Of a DNA stretch of 25,028 nucleotides, positions 1 to 7,206 are shown one piece after another. Under the pieces are notes generated by a model. The model ran no database searches. It was not told where the DNA came from and saw only the letters and a program-made list of their open reading frames with translations. How positions within the stretch are numbered: the stretch's first letter is position 1; each line of letters opens with the position of its first letter. Source of the DNA: an uncultured Lachnospiraceae bacterium (GTDB lineage: Bacteria; Bacillota; Clostridia; Lachnospirales; Lachnospiraceae); NCBI GenBank assembly GCA_910588295.1, contig CAJUQO010000052.1, positions 1-25,028 on the forward strand, in the 5' to 3' direction. Made by a program: the position numbers and the translations under genes.

Positions 1-143
1 CTAAAACCAACGGATAACCCCAAACTATCTACACCATTCCATCTAATTTGACGGATAACTATCAATTATCCTCCGTTCTCTCCCCTCTCAAATCCACATA
101 ATTCCACGGACAGCTGATCACAATAAAGCCGCTTTATTACATC
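1..143. other. left-edge non-coding stretch
   Basis: No convincing gene. The minus strand has an open frame from a TTG at 65 running off the left edge, with GGAGG only 4 nt upstream, which is too little to call. A 17-nt palindrome (AATAAAGC c GCTTTATT) lies near 122-138, just downstream of the small peptide ORF; its loop is too small for a normal terminator. Confidence 0.3.
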
Positions 144-245
144 CTAGTACATACCGCTTCCAGCCTTACATGAATCTCGCACATCATTTCCACAGATATC
201 CCGGGGACGGATTGAAAAATCAAAAATCTCTGAACTATTATACAT
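144..245 (-). CDS. possible 33-residue two-cysteine peptide
   Basis: A short minus-strand ORF with a good AAAGGAG ribosome binding site 8 nt before the ATG at 245; it ends in TAG at 144-146. An alternative in-frame ATG at 251 is too close to that site. The peptide starts MYNSSEIFDFS, has no membrane segment, and carries two cysteines in its C-terminal half (motifs DICGND and RDSCKAG). It lies just past the terminator of the lipoprotein operon on the same strand, so it could be expressed by readthrough or from its own weak promoter (a TATACC-like -10 near 270). I do not recognise the family. A signalling peptide or a modified-peptide precursor is possible but unproven. Chance ORFs of this length occur; the ribosome binding site is the main support. 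Confidence 0.35.
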   Translation of the reverse strand: MYNSSEIFDFSIRPRDICGNDVRDSCKAGSGMY

Positions 246-283
246 TTCCATATCTCCTTTCACTATGAGGTATACCCAAGTAA

Positions 284-323
284 CCATAAAAAAAGCAATG
301 CCCCATCTCCAGGCCATTGCTTT
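284..323 (-). terminator. rho-independent terminator of the lipoprotein operon
   Basis: On the minus strand a 9-bp perfect stem (AAAGCAATG with CATTGCTTT, plus-strand arms 292-300 and 315-323), extended inward by two G-C pairs, is followed at once by seven U residues (A run at 288-294 on the plus strand). It starts about 30 nt after the end of the broken lipoprotein gene, the expected place for the operon's end. Confidence 0.9.
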
Positions 324-355
324 CCTCTCATTGTATAATCAATCTATTTTTTTCC

Positions 356-1858
356 TCAGTATCCCTCCACCTGATCGATCACCGTCCCGTCCACTGCGTT
401 CACCGCCATGACGATCCAGGGCGTGTCCTCTGTGCTGCGCCAGGAATCCTCCTCCCCATCTGCTTCTTCCGGGTCTATATGGTCGATCCTGGTCTCTGTC
501 CCGTAGAATACCCAGGTCGGCACATGCAGGCCCTCGCGCTTACTGCCGTCATTCCTTACCCGCATCAGGCTCAAACACACTTTATCCACATGAACCTCCA
601 TGGCGCAATCGGTCTCGGTTCCCTCCGAATAAGCCTCTTGCCTGCCTTCATAAGCCAGGGGCGCCAGCTCCTCAAATACCGCCGCCGCGTCGTCAAAAGA
701 CAGAATCGGCACATCGTTGGCCACAGTCTCGTCCAGGGTTATGGGAGCCTCCCAACGGATATCCTGTATGCCCACCTCGGATACGGTGATTGTGAGCCAC
801 TCATAAGGCCAATGCACCGCCGTCTCATCCTCTGAGACATACCTGCTGGAAGTCACCGCCACCGGGATGCCATCCACTACACGGGTATACCGGAAGCGAA
901 AGGCCGTGTAAGCCCCGGTACTCACCGATTCTACTTCCCTAATGATCTCCCCTTCCATCAGTTCCACCTGGGCAATCTCCCCGTCCACGCCGGCCGCCCG
1001 GACTGCGCCGTCAGCCAGGGCTCTGGCTTCCGCGTAGGAAAAAGGCAGTTCAGCGGATTTCTTTTCATCCGCTTCTTCAGGCGTTACCGGCAGTCCCACG
1101 GCTGCATCGTACTCATATTTCCCCTCTTTGGCATATAGGATAAAAGGCCAGTTTCCGGCGTACACAGGAATGTTTCTCACGCACAGACTGTCGTCCGCGT
1201 CACTCCGGCAATCTACCCCCATAATCATTTCTCCGCGAAAACCATCTTCCGCCTTCACGGTCCAGGGCATCTCAACCAGTGTGGAATCTGCCGGTATTTT
1301 TTTCAGCTCACTCTCCGTGGGCAGTTCGTCATACTCTGCGGACAGTTCTTTTATTCTTTCCTAAAGATAAGCTTTATCCTGCTCCCAGGATTCTTCTTCC
1401 CCTTCCTCCGCCCCGGCTCCCGGCTTCTCCAGTTCCTCCAGTTCTCTTTTGGCGTCTACAATTTTTTTCTCACAGTCTTCCCTGGTAAAATCTTCCCCTT
1501 CGATCTGATAGGTCTCCCGTCCTTCAAACAGATATTCGTAAAGTCACGTCACCTGCTCCTGGGTAAAACCGACGCTGCTCAACCTGTACATGGGAATCGC
1601 CTCGCTCTCCGGCAGCGCGACGTCGGCCTCGGCGTCAATATGCACTGTCCCGGCACTATTATCGTAGCTCCAGCTGTAATGTTCCGGCACTTTCTCCCGG
1701 TTCTCGGCCAGGGGCTTTCTGTTCTCATCTTCCACAGCAGCTTTACTGACCAGGGCCTCCGTGTTTTTCTGAACCACAACATCTTTTTCCGGCGTCTTCG
1801 TACACCCCGCCAGCAGCAAAACAGCCGCACACAGTAGCATCATTTTTGCCTTGTTCAT
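356..1858 (-). pseudogene. lipoprotein paralogue interrupted by two in-frame stops
   Basis: A tandem copy of the lipoprotein encoded at 1935-3446. The start at 1858 is chosen by paralogy: both copies then have a 19-residue signal ending in an identical lipobox, LLLAGC, and both run to the same C-terminus (DGTVIDQVEGY). One frame is maintained for 500 codons but contains TGA at 1544-1546 (codon 105, a glycine in the intact copy) and TAG at 1361-1363 (codon 166, aligned with a glutamine). There is no frameshift. The remainder aligns throughout, including the stretch around ARALADGAV and the VFEELAPL segment. The first ribosome binding site (AGGAAAGG) is retained. If translated normally it would yield a secreted 104-residue fragment; the 304-codon part after the second stop has an ATG at 1270 but no clear ribosome binding site. 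Sequencing error or readthrough are alternatives to a recent pseudogene. Confidence 0.8.
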
Positions 1859-1934
1859 CGCACTTTTCATCCTTTCCTGTTCTATTCCGCAAAAACATAG
1901 CCGCCCGGACAAGCGGAACGGTTACGCAAAAGCC

Positions 1935-3446
1935 TCAATATCCCTCTACCTGATCGATCACTGTTCCGTCCACCGCGTTCACCGCCAGGACGATCCAGGG
2001 CGTAGGTTCTGTATCCGACCATGTTTCCCCGGCGGACCCGGGATCAGAGACATACGTATTCCTGGTTTCCGCGCCATAAAATACCCAGGCCGGTACATAG
2101 AGCCCCTCCCGTTTACTGCCGTCGCTTTTCACCCGCATCAGTTCCAGACGCACCGCATCCACCGCAACATCCATGGACAACTCCGTCTCTTCCCGGGACA
2201 GTTTCTCGATCTTTCCCTCACAGGACAGCGGAGCCAGCTCCTCAAAGACTGCTGCCGCATCGGCAAAGGATAATACCGGCACATCCTTTTCTACGGTTTC
2301 CGCCACCGATACGGGCGCCTCCCACTCCATTTCTTGTATGCCCGCTTCCGATACAACGACCCTGAGCTTCTCATAAGGCCATAGCAGGGAAAATGCTTCC
2401 TCATTGACATATTCCGATGCGATTGCGGCCACGGATATGCCCTCGAATGTTCGCGTATACTGAAATTGGAAAGCTGAATACATTCCGCTCCCTTCCGGTG
2501 ATCCTCCGTCTTTTCCATGTTCAGTGAGCCCCTCCAGCAGATCCGCCTCTACGATCTTTGCCGTAATGCCCGCTGCCTGAACCGCTCCGTCAGCCAGAGC
2601 CCTGGCTTCCTGATAGGTGTATGGCAAACCCTCCGACTTTTTTGCATCCGCATTCCCGGAATCCACTGGCACACCTATACCGGAACTATAGGTGTATTTC
2701 CCCGGTCTTTGATAGGAAAGAAGCGAAAACTCCGATGAATCCACAGACCCGCTTTCCACATACAGGGAATCTCCCTCATCGGTCCGGCATTCCAGGCTAT
2801 GCGTTATTACTTCATAAATCCTGCCATCTTCTCTCTCATCGGTTCCTGTCTGCTCCATCAGAGTAGAATCCACCGCAATTTTTTTATCCCGGCTGACCTC
2901 CGGGAGATCTTCATACATGGCCAGCCTTTCATCCAGAATTCCCTGAAGATATTCCCTCTCATCATCCACAGACCACTCATCATCGTGTCCTTCCGTATCG
3001 TCCTGTCCCGGCTGATCCAGCTTTTCCAGCCGTTTTCTCAGATCAATGATCTGTCTCTCGCACTCGCTTTTTGTGAGACCGCCCTCCTCGATCCGATAGG
3101 TCTCCCGCCCCTCAAACAAATAGTCATACAGCCCTGTCACCTGTTCCTGGGTGAAACCGGTACTGCTCAGCCTGTACATGGGAACCGTCTCGCTCTCCGG
3201 CAGTATGATATCAGCGTCAGCACGGATATGCAGCGTCCCCGCACTGTTATCATATTTCCAGCTATAATGCTCCGGCGCCTGTCCCCGGTTTTCTGAAAGG
3301 GGTTTCCTGTTCTCATCGCCCCCGGCCGCTTTATCGGTCAGGGCCTCCGTATTTTTCCGCGTTACGATATCTGCCTCCGGCGTTTTCGCGCACCCCGCCA
3401 GCAGCAAAGCCGCCGCACACAGGAATACGGTATATCTTTTTTTCAT
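1935..3446 (-). CDS. putative lipoprotein, two-component-system associated
   Basis: A 503-residue protein. The start at 3446 is preceded by GGGAGGGG at about 8 nt; a longer upstream frame lacks a site and would bury the signal peptide. Residues 1-19 are a lipoprotein signal (positive MKKR, hydrophobic core, lipobox LLLAGC with Cys19), so it is predicted to be anchored on the outer face of the membrane. The rest is hydrophilic and acidic, with a probable helical segment at about 125-180 rich in Glu/Arg/Asp, and no membrane helix. I cannot name a family or catalytic motif. It lies directly downstream of a response regulator/histidine kinase pair on the same strand and upstream of its damaged paralogue, which suggests it is an envelope partner or target of that system. 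TGA is its stop codon. Confidence 0.85.
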   Translation of the reverse strand: MKKRYTVFLCAAALLLAGCAKTPEADIVTRKNTEALTDKAAGGDENRKPLSENRGQAPEHYSWKYDNSAGTLHIRADADIILPESETVPMYRLSSTGFTQEQVTGLYDYLFEGRETYRIEEGGLTKSECERQIIDLRKRLEKLDQPGQDDTEGHDDEWSVDDEREYLQGILDERLAMYEDLPEVSRDKKIAVDSTLMEQTGTDEREDGRIYEVITHSLECRTDEGDSLYVESGSVDSSEFSLLSYQRPGKYTYSSGIGVPVDSGNADAKKSEGLPYTYQEARALADGAVQAAGITAKIVEADLLEGLTEHGKDGGSPEGSGMYSAFQFQYTRTFEGISVAAIASEYVNEEAFSLLWPYEKLRVVVSEAGIQEMEWEAPVSVAETVEKDVPVLSFADAAAVFEELAPLSCEGKIEKLSREETELSMDVAVDAVRLELMRVKSDGSKREGLYVPAWVFYGAETRNTYVSDPGSAGETWSDTEPTPWIVLAVNAVDGTVIDQVEGY

Positions 3447-3458
3447 TTTCTCTTCCCC

Positions 3459-3579
3459 TCCCGTATCATTCCGTGGTAATGCCCATGCAACGGAATCCGT
3501 ATTGACAAAAAAAGTATAAGGGAAAAACCATGTTGGAATCATCAAAGAAATGTAAAAGAGTTGTAAATACGCAGCCCTG
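3459..3579 (-). promoter_or_regulatory. possible internal promoter before the lipoprotein genes
   Basis: The 141-bp gap after the kinase is AT-rich and holds a good -10-like TATACT (minus strand, near 3519-3524) about 75 nt before the lipoprotein start, but no convincing -35 at 16-18 bp. The lipoprotein genes may have their own weak or activator-dependent promoter, plausibly driven by the adjacent response regulator. Only the -10 is seen in the sequence. Confidence 0.3.
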
Positions 3580-3602
3580 GCCGGTCATCACGCAGACCGG
3601 CC
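3579..3602 (-). other. stem-loop spanning the kinase stop codon
   Basis: A perfect 8-bp inverted repeat (GGCCGGTC and GACCGGCC) with an 8-nt loop; the kinase TGA (3588-3590) lies in the loop. No U tract follows on the minus strand, so it is not a standard terminator. It could limit readthrough or stabilise the upstream part of the transcript. Confidence 0.6.
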
Positions 3603-5000
3603 GCCGGACAGTTTCACCGAGAATTCCGTTCCCTCCCCCGGGGTGCTCCGGATCAGCAGGGACGCCCCATGGAGCTGGACTATATTCTGGCACAGGGCGA
3701 GGCCCAGGCCAAAACCTTCGCGGTTCCGGGAACGGTCAATTTTATAGAAAGGCTGTGTCACCTTGTCCAGTTCCTCCGGCGCCATGCCGCAGCCATTGTC
3801 CCGCACAGCCAGTTTCCCTTCCAAAAGAGTTATATCCACCCGGGACGCCCCGGCTTTCCGGGCATTGTCATACAGATTGGACACCAAAGACACCAGAAGA
3901 TCCATATCCCCCGAAAATTCCTCCCCGTCCTCCTCCAACACAAGCCGGATTTGGTGTTCCGCCGCCAGGGGCTCGAGGGTACGCCGAAGCAGCGCAAAGA
4001 ACTCCCCGGACTTTATCGTTACGCACTCAATCTCTCCCTGCGCAGTAATTACCCGGGTCAGCTTATCCGACAGCCGCTCTAGCCTGCGGCTCTGTTCATC
4101 CACAAAATCCAGGGCTTCCTGCTGCTGTTCCCCGGTTAGCTTACCGTAGCGGAGAGCGTAGGCATAACCGGTAATAGCCGTCACAGGGGTACGCATCTCA
4201 TGGGCTAAGGCAGTCAGCAGGAGCTTCCTCTCCTCCGCCACCTGCTCCAGATCGGAAACATGGCATTCCACAGCCTCTGCCATCTGATTAAAGCTGCCCG
4301 CCAGATGGCCGATTTCATCCTTTCTCTTCATCTCTATACGGTTGCCATATTCTCCCTGGGCAATGAGCCGGGCGCCGTTTTCCAGACGGCCGATGGGCCG
4401 GAGCATACCATACAGAAAAACAGCCTCCAGAACCGTCGCCGCAACCAGGATCAGCAGACCCACTACGACATAATACACCGTAAGCTCCCGGACGTAGGCC
4501 ATATTATGGGTGATATCCCGGGCCGTGGCAAACAGGTATTGCTCCTGCCTGAAATTTTCCACCGTACCCATCACGCAGTAATCCCTGTCCTCATGGCGGA
4601 CTACCACATAACGCCGATCGCCCGCTTTCCTTTCCCCCGCCTGTACTGTGGCATCTGCCGCCATCAGTACCTGCCAGGCATTAATCCCGCAATTATTGAA
4701 TATGCTGTCCGTCTCCGTCTGCAGAATATACCGCGTGCTGACATCTGACGCCACATTTGCCTGTTTAACCTGATAGTTCATCGCCGCCCGCCATACCAGG
4801 CTGCTTTTCGACTCATCATCCTGTTCAACAAATATTTTACGGATCACCGCCTCCAGCGCCCCATGCTCGGCAACCGTGTAATCCACCGCGTCCGCGATCA
4901 ATGTCCGTCTCAGAGAACGCACCATCAGAAAACAGCACAGCACCAGAGCCGCCGCCAGAAGAAGCTGAGTTCCCAGCATCAATTTCGTGCGCAGTTTCAT
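3588..5000 (-). CDS. sensor histidine kinase (HAMP, HisKA, HATPase)
   Basis: A 470-residue membrane sensor kinase. TM1 is at about residues 8-28, an extracytoplasmic sensor region at about 30-172, TM2 at about 174-198, HAMP at about 198-250, then a HisKA helix with the phosphoacceptor in LAHEMRTP (His267). The ATP-binding domain has an N box (NLYDNA, Asn375 and Asn379), G1 box DNGCG (401-405), and G2 box GFGLGLA (429-435). All residues for autophosphorylation are present. The start is well supported by GGAGGT 6 nt upstream, and its ATG overlaps the regulator's TGA (ATGA), indicating translational coupling. It should phosphorylate the regulator at 4997-5653. The signal is unknown; the downstream lipoproteins may take part in sensing at the envelope. 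Confidence 0.95.
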   Translation of the reverse strand: MKLRTKLMLGTQLLLAAALVLCCFLMVRSLRRTLIADAVDYTVAEHGALEAVIRKIFVEQDDESKSSLVWRAAMNYQVKQANVASDVSTRYILQTETDSIFNNCGINAWQVLMAADATVQAGERKAGDRRYVVVRHEDRDYCVMGTVENFRQEQYLFATARDITHNMAYVRELTVYYVVVGLLILVAATVLEAVFLYGMLRPIGRLENGARLIAQGEYGNRIEMKRKDEIGHLAGSFNQMAEAVECHVSDLEQVAEERKLLLTALAHEMRTPVTAITGYAYALRYGKLTGEQQQEALDFVDEQSRRLERLSDKLTRVITAQGEIECVTIKSGEFFALLRRTLEPLAAEHQIRLVLEEDGEEFSGDMDLLVSLVSNLYDNARKAGASRVDITLLEGKLAVRDNGCGMAPEELDKVTQPFYKIDRSRNREGFGLGLALCQNIVQLHGASLLIRSTPGEGTEFSVKLSGGRSA

Positions 5001-5653
5001 CCCTCCACCTCCAGGCGGTAGCCGATCTTGGGTACAGACACAATATTCAGCCCTGTCTTTTTGCGGAGCTTGGCAATATGGACGTCCACAGTTCTGGTTC
5101 CCCCGTCATAGAGAGCGCCCCAGACCTCGGACAGCAGACGTTCCCTGGTCAGAGCCATATTTTTATTCCTGGCCAGCAAAAGGATCAGGTCAAATTCCAT
5201 CGGCGTCATAGCCAATGGCCGGCCCGACAGTCTGACAGCCCGTTCCTTCACATCAATCGCAACATCACCTATGATTATCTGCTCCCGGCTCCTGCCGTTC
5301 CGCTCCAAAACCTTTTCCATGCGTACCAGAAGCTCCAGCATCTCAAAAGGTTTGACGATGTAATCCTCCGCGCCGCCCTGGAGCCCGGTGAGTTTTGCTT
5401 CCAGGTCGCCCCGGGCCGTCAAAAATATAACGGGGATGTTCCGCTCTTTCAAGGGCTCCAGCAGCGCAAAACCGTCAATCTTGGGCAGCATGACATCCAC
5501 CAGGGCCAGATCGGCATGGGCGCCGTTTTGCAGAAGGGCCAGGGCCTCCTCTCCATCATAGGCGGATATAGTCTCATAACCCGTGACGGACAGGTTCATG
5601 CACAGCATCCGGTGAATGGCTATCTCGTCTTCAATGATTAAAATGGTACTCAT
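4997..5653 (-). CDS. OmpR/PhoB-family response regulator
   Basis: A 218-residue two-domain regulator. The N-terminal receiver (about 1-115) has the acidic pair ED at 8-9, phosphoacceptor Asp53 in LVDVMLP, Thr79 in FLTA and Lys101 in VKPF. The C-terminal winged helix (about 125-217) has the typical LTRERLLSEVWG and TVDVHIAKLRKK segments that form the recognition helix. The start at 5653 has AAGGAG about 10 nt upstream. It is the first gene of the operon with the kinase (4-nt overlap) and the two lipoprotein genes. The repeated motifs in the divergent upstream region are candidate binding sites for this protein (inference). Confidence 0.95.
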   Translation of the reverse strand: MSTILIIEDEIAIHRMLCMNLSVTGYETISAYDGEEALALLQNGAHADLALVDVMLPKIDGFALLEPLKERNIPVIFLTARGDLEAKLTGLQGGAEDYIVKPFEMLELLVRMEKVLERNGRSREQIIIGDVAIDVKERAVRLSGRPLAMTPMEFDLILLLARNKNMALTRERLLSEVWGALYDGGTRTVDVHIAKLRKKTGLNIVSVPKIGYRLEVEG

Positions 5654-5696
5654 GGAATGGATTCTCCTTTTTTATCATGGACATGGCTTTCCCGGA

Positions 5697-5779
5697 AACG
5701 ATACGTTACTGGCATTGGATGTAAAAAGTAACAACGATACCTGTATCGGATTGACATCTGTCTCCCGCGCATTTACAAT
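5697..5779 (+). promoter_or_regulatory. divergent promoter region with repeated motifs
   Basis: A strong plus-strand sigma-A-type promoter: TTGACA at 5751-5756, 17-bp spacer, TACAAT at 5774-5779, serving the small gene at 5814. Upstream, AACGATAC occurs twice (5697-5704 and 5733-5740), CGATAC/GTATCG form an inverted repeat at 5735-5748 touching the -35, and GTTACT/AGTAAC (5705-5710, 5727-5732) form a second one. On the minus strand only a weak TTTACA-16-TATCGT pair toward the response regulator is visible. The symmetry suggests an operator, perhaps for the adjacent regulator. Confidence 0.6.
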
Positions 5780-5813
5780 AGCTGTAACCAAATCAGTAAA
5801 GGATAGGAAAACC

Positions 5814-6038
5814 ATGTTTAAAAAACTCTTTCACAGGCCGGTCCCGCAGCCGCTTTCCTACGACCGTGAAAATCTTCGTCCTGTCCTTCGGTGCAGTATT
5901 TGCACCGGGGAACAGGTGGCCGGATTTCAAGATATTCACTCCGGAAAATTTGAAGAGATCCAGCTCATCCGAAACGGGGACGAGCTGCAGGATTTCCTGG
6001 ATCGCTGCGGCATCACCCATATAGATAAGATTTACTGA
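5814..6038 (+). CDS. small conserved CxxC protein
   Basis: A 74-residue protein. The start at 5814 is chosen because AAAGGA lies about 10 nt upstream and the -10 is only 35 nt away; longer frames upstream would precede the promoter. It has a CxxC (RCSIC, Cys27 and Cys30) followed by TGEQVAGF and an acidic C-terminal half; no signal peptide or membrane segment. From memory, proteins with this RCSICTGEQVAGF core are common in Clostridia and often carry a misleading 'aspartate dehydrogenase' label; the protein is far too short for that enzyme. A metal-binding or redox role is possible from the cysteines only. Its 3' end overlaps the convergent exporter gene by 7 nt. Confidence 0.75.
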   Translation: MFKKLFHRPVPQPLSYDRENLRPVLRCSICTGEQVAGFQDIHSGKFEEIQLIRNGDELQDFLDRCGITHIDKIY

Positions 6039-6928
6039 CCCGCGCTCTTACCCGGCAGTTGGGCCAGAACTACAGCGGCAAAAACCAGCATACACCCGCA
6101 GAGCTCCCGCAGGGAGGGGGTCTGCCCCAGGAGCAACACGCCGCCCACCATGGAGAATACGGATTCCATGGACAGAAGCAGCGTCGCCGTCGTCGGCTCC
6201 GTATACTGCTGCCCTATGATCTGCAGGGTATAGGCCCCGCCGCAGGACATCACCCCTGCGTAGAGAAGGGTCACGCCCGCCGCCATCAGGCCGCTCAGGG
6301 AAGGCTTCTCCAGGGCAAACATGCAGACGGAGGACAGGATCCCCGTGACCAGAAACTGGATGCAGGACAGCCGCACACCGTCTACATCCTGCGCAAAATG
6401 GTCGATGATCAGAATATGAATTGCAAAGAAAAAAGCACAGGCAAGGATCATCGTATCTCCCGCCGCCAGCGTAAAGGAACCCGTCATGCTGAGCAGATAG
6501 ACCCCTGCCAGACAGATCGCCACGCAGAACCAGATCCTTGCGGGGACTTTATTGTGCAGAAAAATCCCCAGAATAGGCACCAGAACCAGATATAGAGAGG
6601 TCAGGAATCCGGCCTTCCCCACCGTCGTATACAGGATTCCTACCTGTTGCAGGCAGCAGGCGATACACATCACAATGCCACAGGCGATCCCCACCTTCCA
6701 GAGATATCTTTTTTCTTTTTTGTCCGGTGCCGTATAGCCCGGTTTTTTCTTTCTCTGCCTGTCCATCACGCATATCACGGGAACCAGCGCTGCCGAACCG
6801 ATCAGGCTCCGCACCGCCTGGAAAGTAAACGGGCCCACATACTCCATACCTACGCTCTGGGCCACAAAAGCAAAGCCCCATATAATTGCCGCCAGAAGCA
6901 GAGCGGCGCTGCCATACCATTTCTTCAT
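6032..6928 (-). CDS. EamA/DMT-family transporter
   Basis: A 298-residue integral membrane protein of the drug/metabolite transporter superfamily. It has two repeated halves (about residues 5-145 and 155-290), each with about five hydrophobic helices. The first opens with a typical ALLLAAIIWGFAF segment; the second half carries EPTTATLLLSMESVFS, the usual family signature before the ninth helix. Basic and cytoplasmic linkers (RQRKKK at about 57-62) fit an inside-in topology. The start at 6928 has GAGGAG about 10 nt upstream. It is likely an exporter of a small metabolite or amino acid; the substrate cannot be read from sequence. It is monocistronic, with its own promoter, and convergent with the small gene at 5814. 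Confidence 0.92.
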   Translation of the reverse strand: MKKWYGSAALLLAAIIWGFAFVAQSVGMEYVGPFTFQAVRSLIGSAALVPVICVMDRQRKKKPGYTAPDKKEKRYLWKVGIACGIVMCIACCLQQVGILYTTVGKAGFLTSLYLVLVPILGIFLHNKVPARIWFCVAICLAGVYLLSMTGSFTLAAGDTMILACAFFFAIHILIIDHFAQDVDGVRLSCIQFLVTGILSSVCMFALEKPSLSGLMAAGVTLLYAGVMSCGGAYTLQIIGQQYTEPTTATLLLSMESVFSMVGGVLLLGQTPSLRELCGCMLVFAAVVLAQLPGKSAGQ

Positions 6929-6981
6929 ATGTAAAAATATCTCCTCTTTTCATGTCATGCGGAAAACCGCCCATTTACAGA

Positions 6982-7022
6982 ATAACCCCGGTTATCATAC
7001 CACAGCAGCCCCCATCGCACAA
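6982..7022 (-). promoter_or_regulatory. promoter and palindrome for the EamA transporter
   Basis: Minus strand: TTGTGC (-35, 7017-7022), 17-bp spacer, extended -10 TGGTATGAT (hexamer 6994-6999). A perfect inverted repeat ATAACC-cc-GGTTAT (6982-6995) overlaps the -10 and the likely start site, a classic place for a repressor operator. Confidence 0.65.
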
Positions 7023-7104
7023 TCCGAAATCACAAAAGAGTAACCGGCCAGATAAACGGAACAGCCACTTATAAAGAATTTTTTTACATTTTTTTAATTT
7101 TCTT

Positions 7105-7133
7105 TTTACAGACAGGCATGAGTATGATATGAT
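7105..7133 (+). promoter_or_regulatory. promoter for the NhaC operon
   Basis: TTTACA at 7105-7110, 17-bp spacer, TATGAT at 7128-7133 on the plus strand, inside an A/T-rich tract and about 75 nt before the antiporter start. This leaves a leader of about 65-70 nt in which I see no riboswitch-like structure. Confidence 0.7.
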
Positions 7134-7206
7134 AGTCCTGAAAAAGCCGGGGCACATTGACGTAATAAAGCGTTAAATCGCCAATTCCCCCAAGGAAAGA
7201 AATGAG

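Noticed and set aside
1..65. Partial minus-strand gene running off the left edge from TTG 65
   Set aside because: Only 21 codons are visible and the GGAGG spacing of 4 nt is too short to support it.
356..1858. Stop codon reassignment (TGA or TAG as sense) to explain the broken lipoprotein
   Set aside because: TGA ends both response regulators, the first kinase and the intact lipoprotein, and TAG ends the HAD hydrolase gene, so the standard bacterial code holds in the window.
3447..3545. N-terminal extension of the lipoprotein to 3545
   Set aside because: It would place 33 residues ahead of a clear signal peptide and lipobox, and GGGAGGGG precedes the start at 3446.
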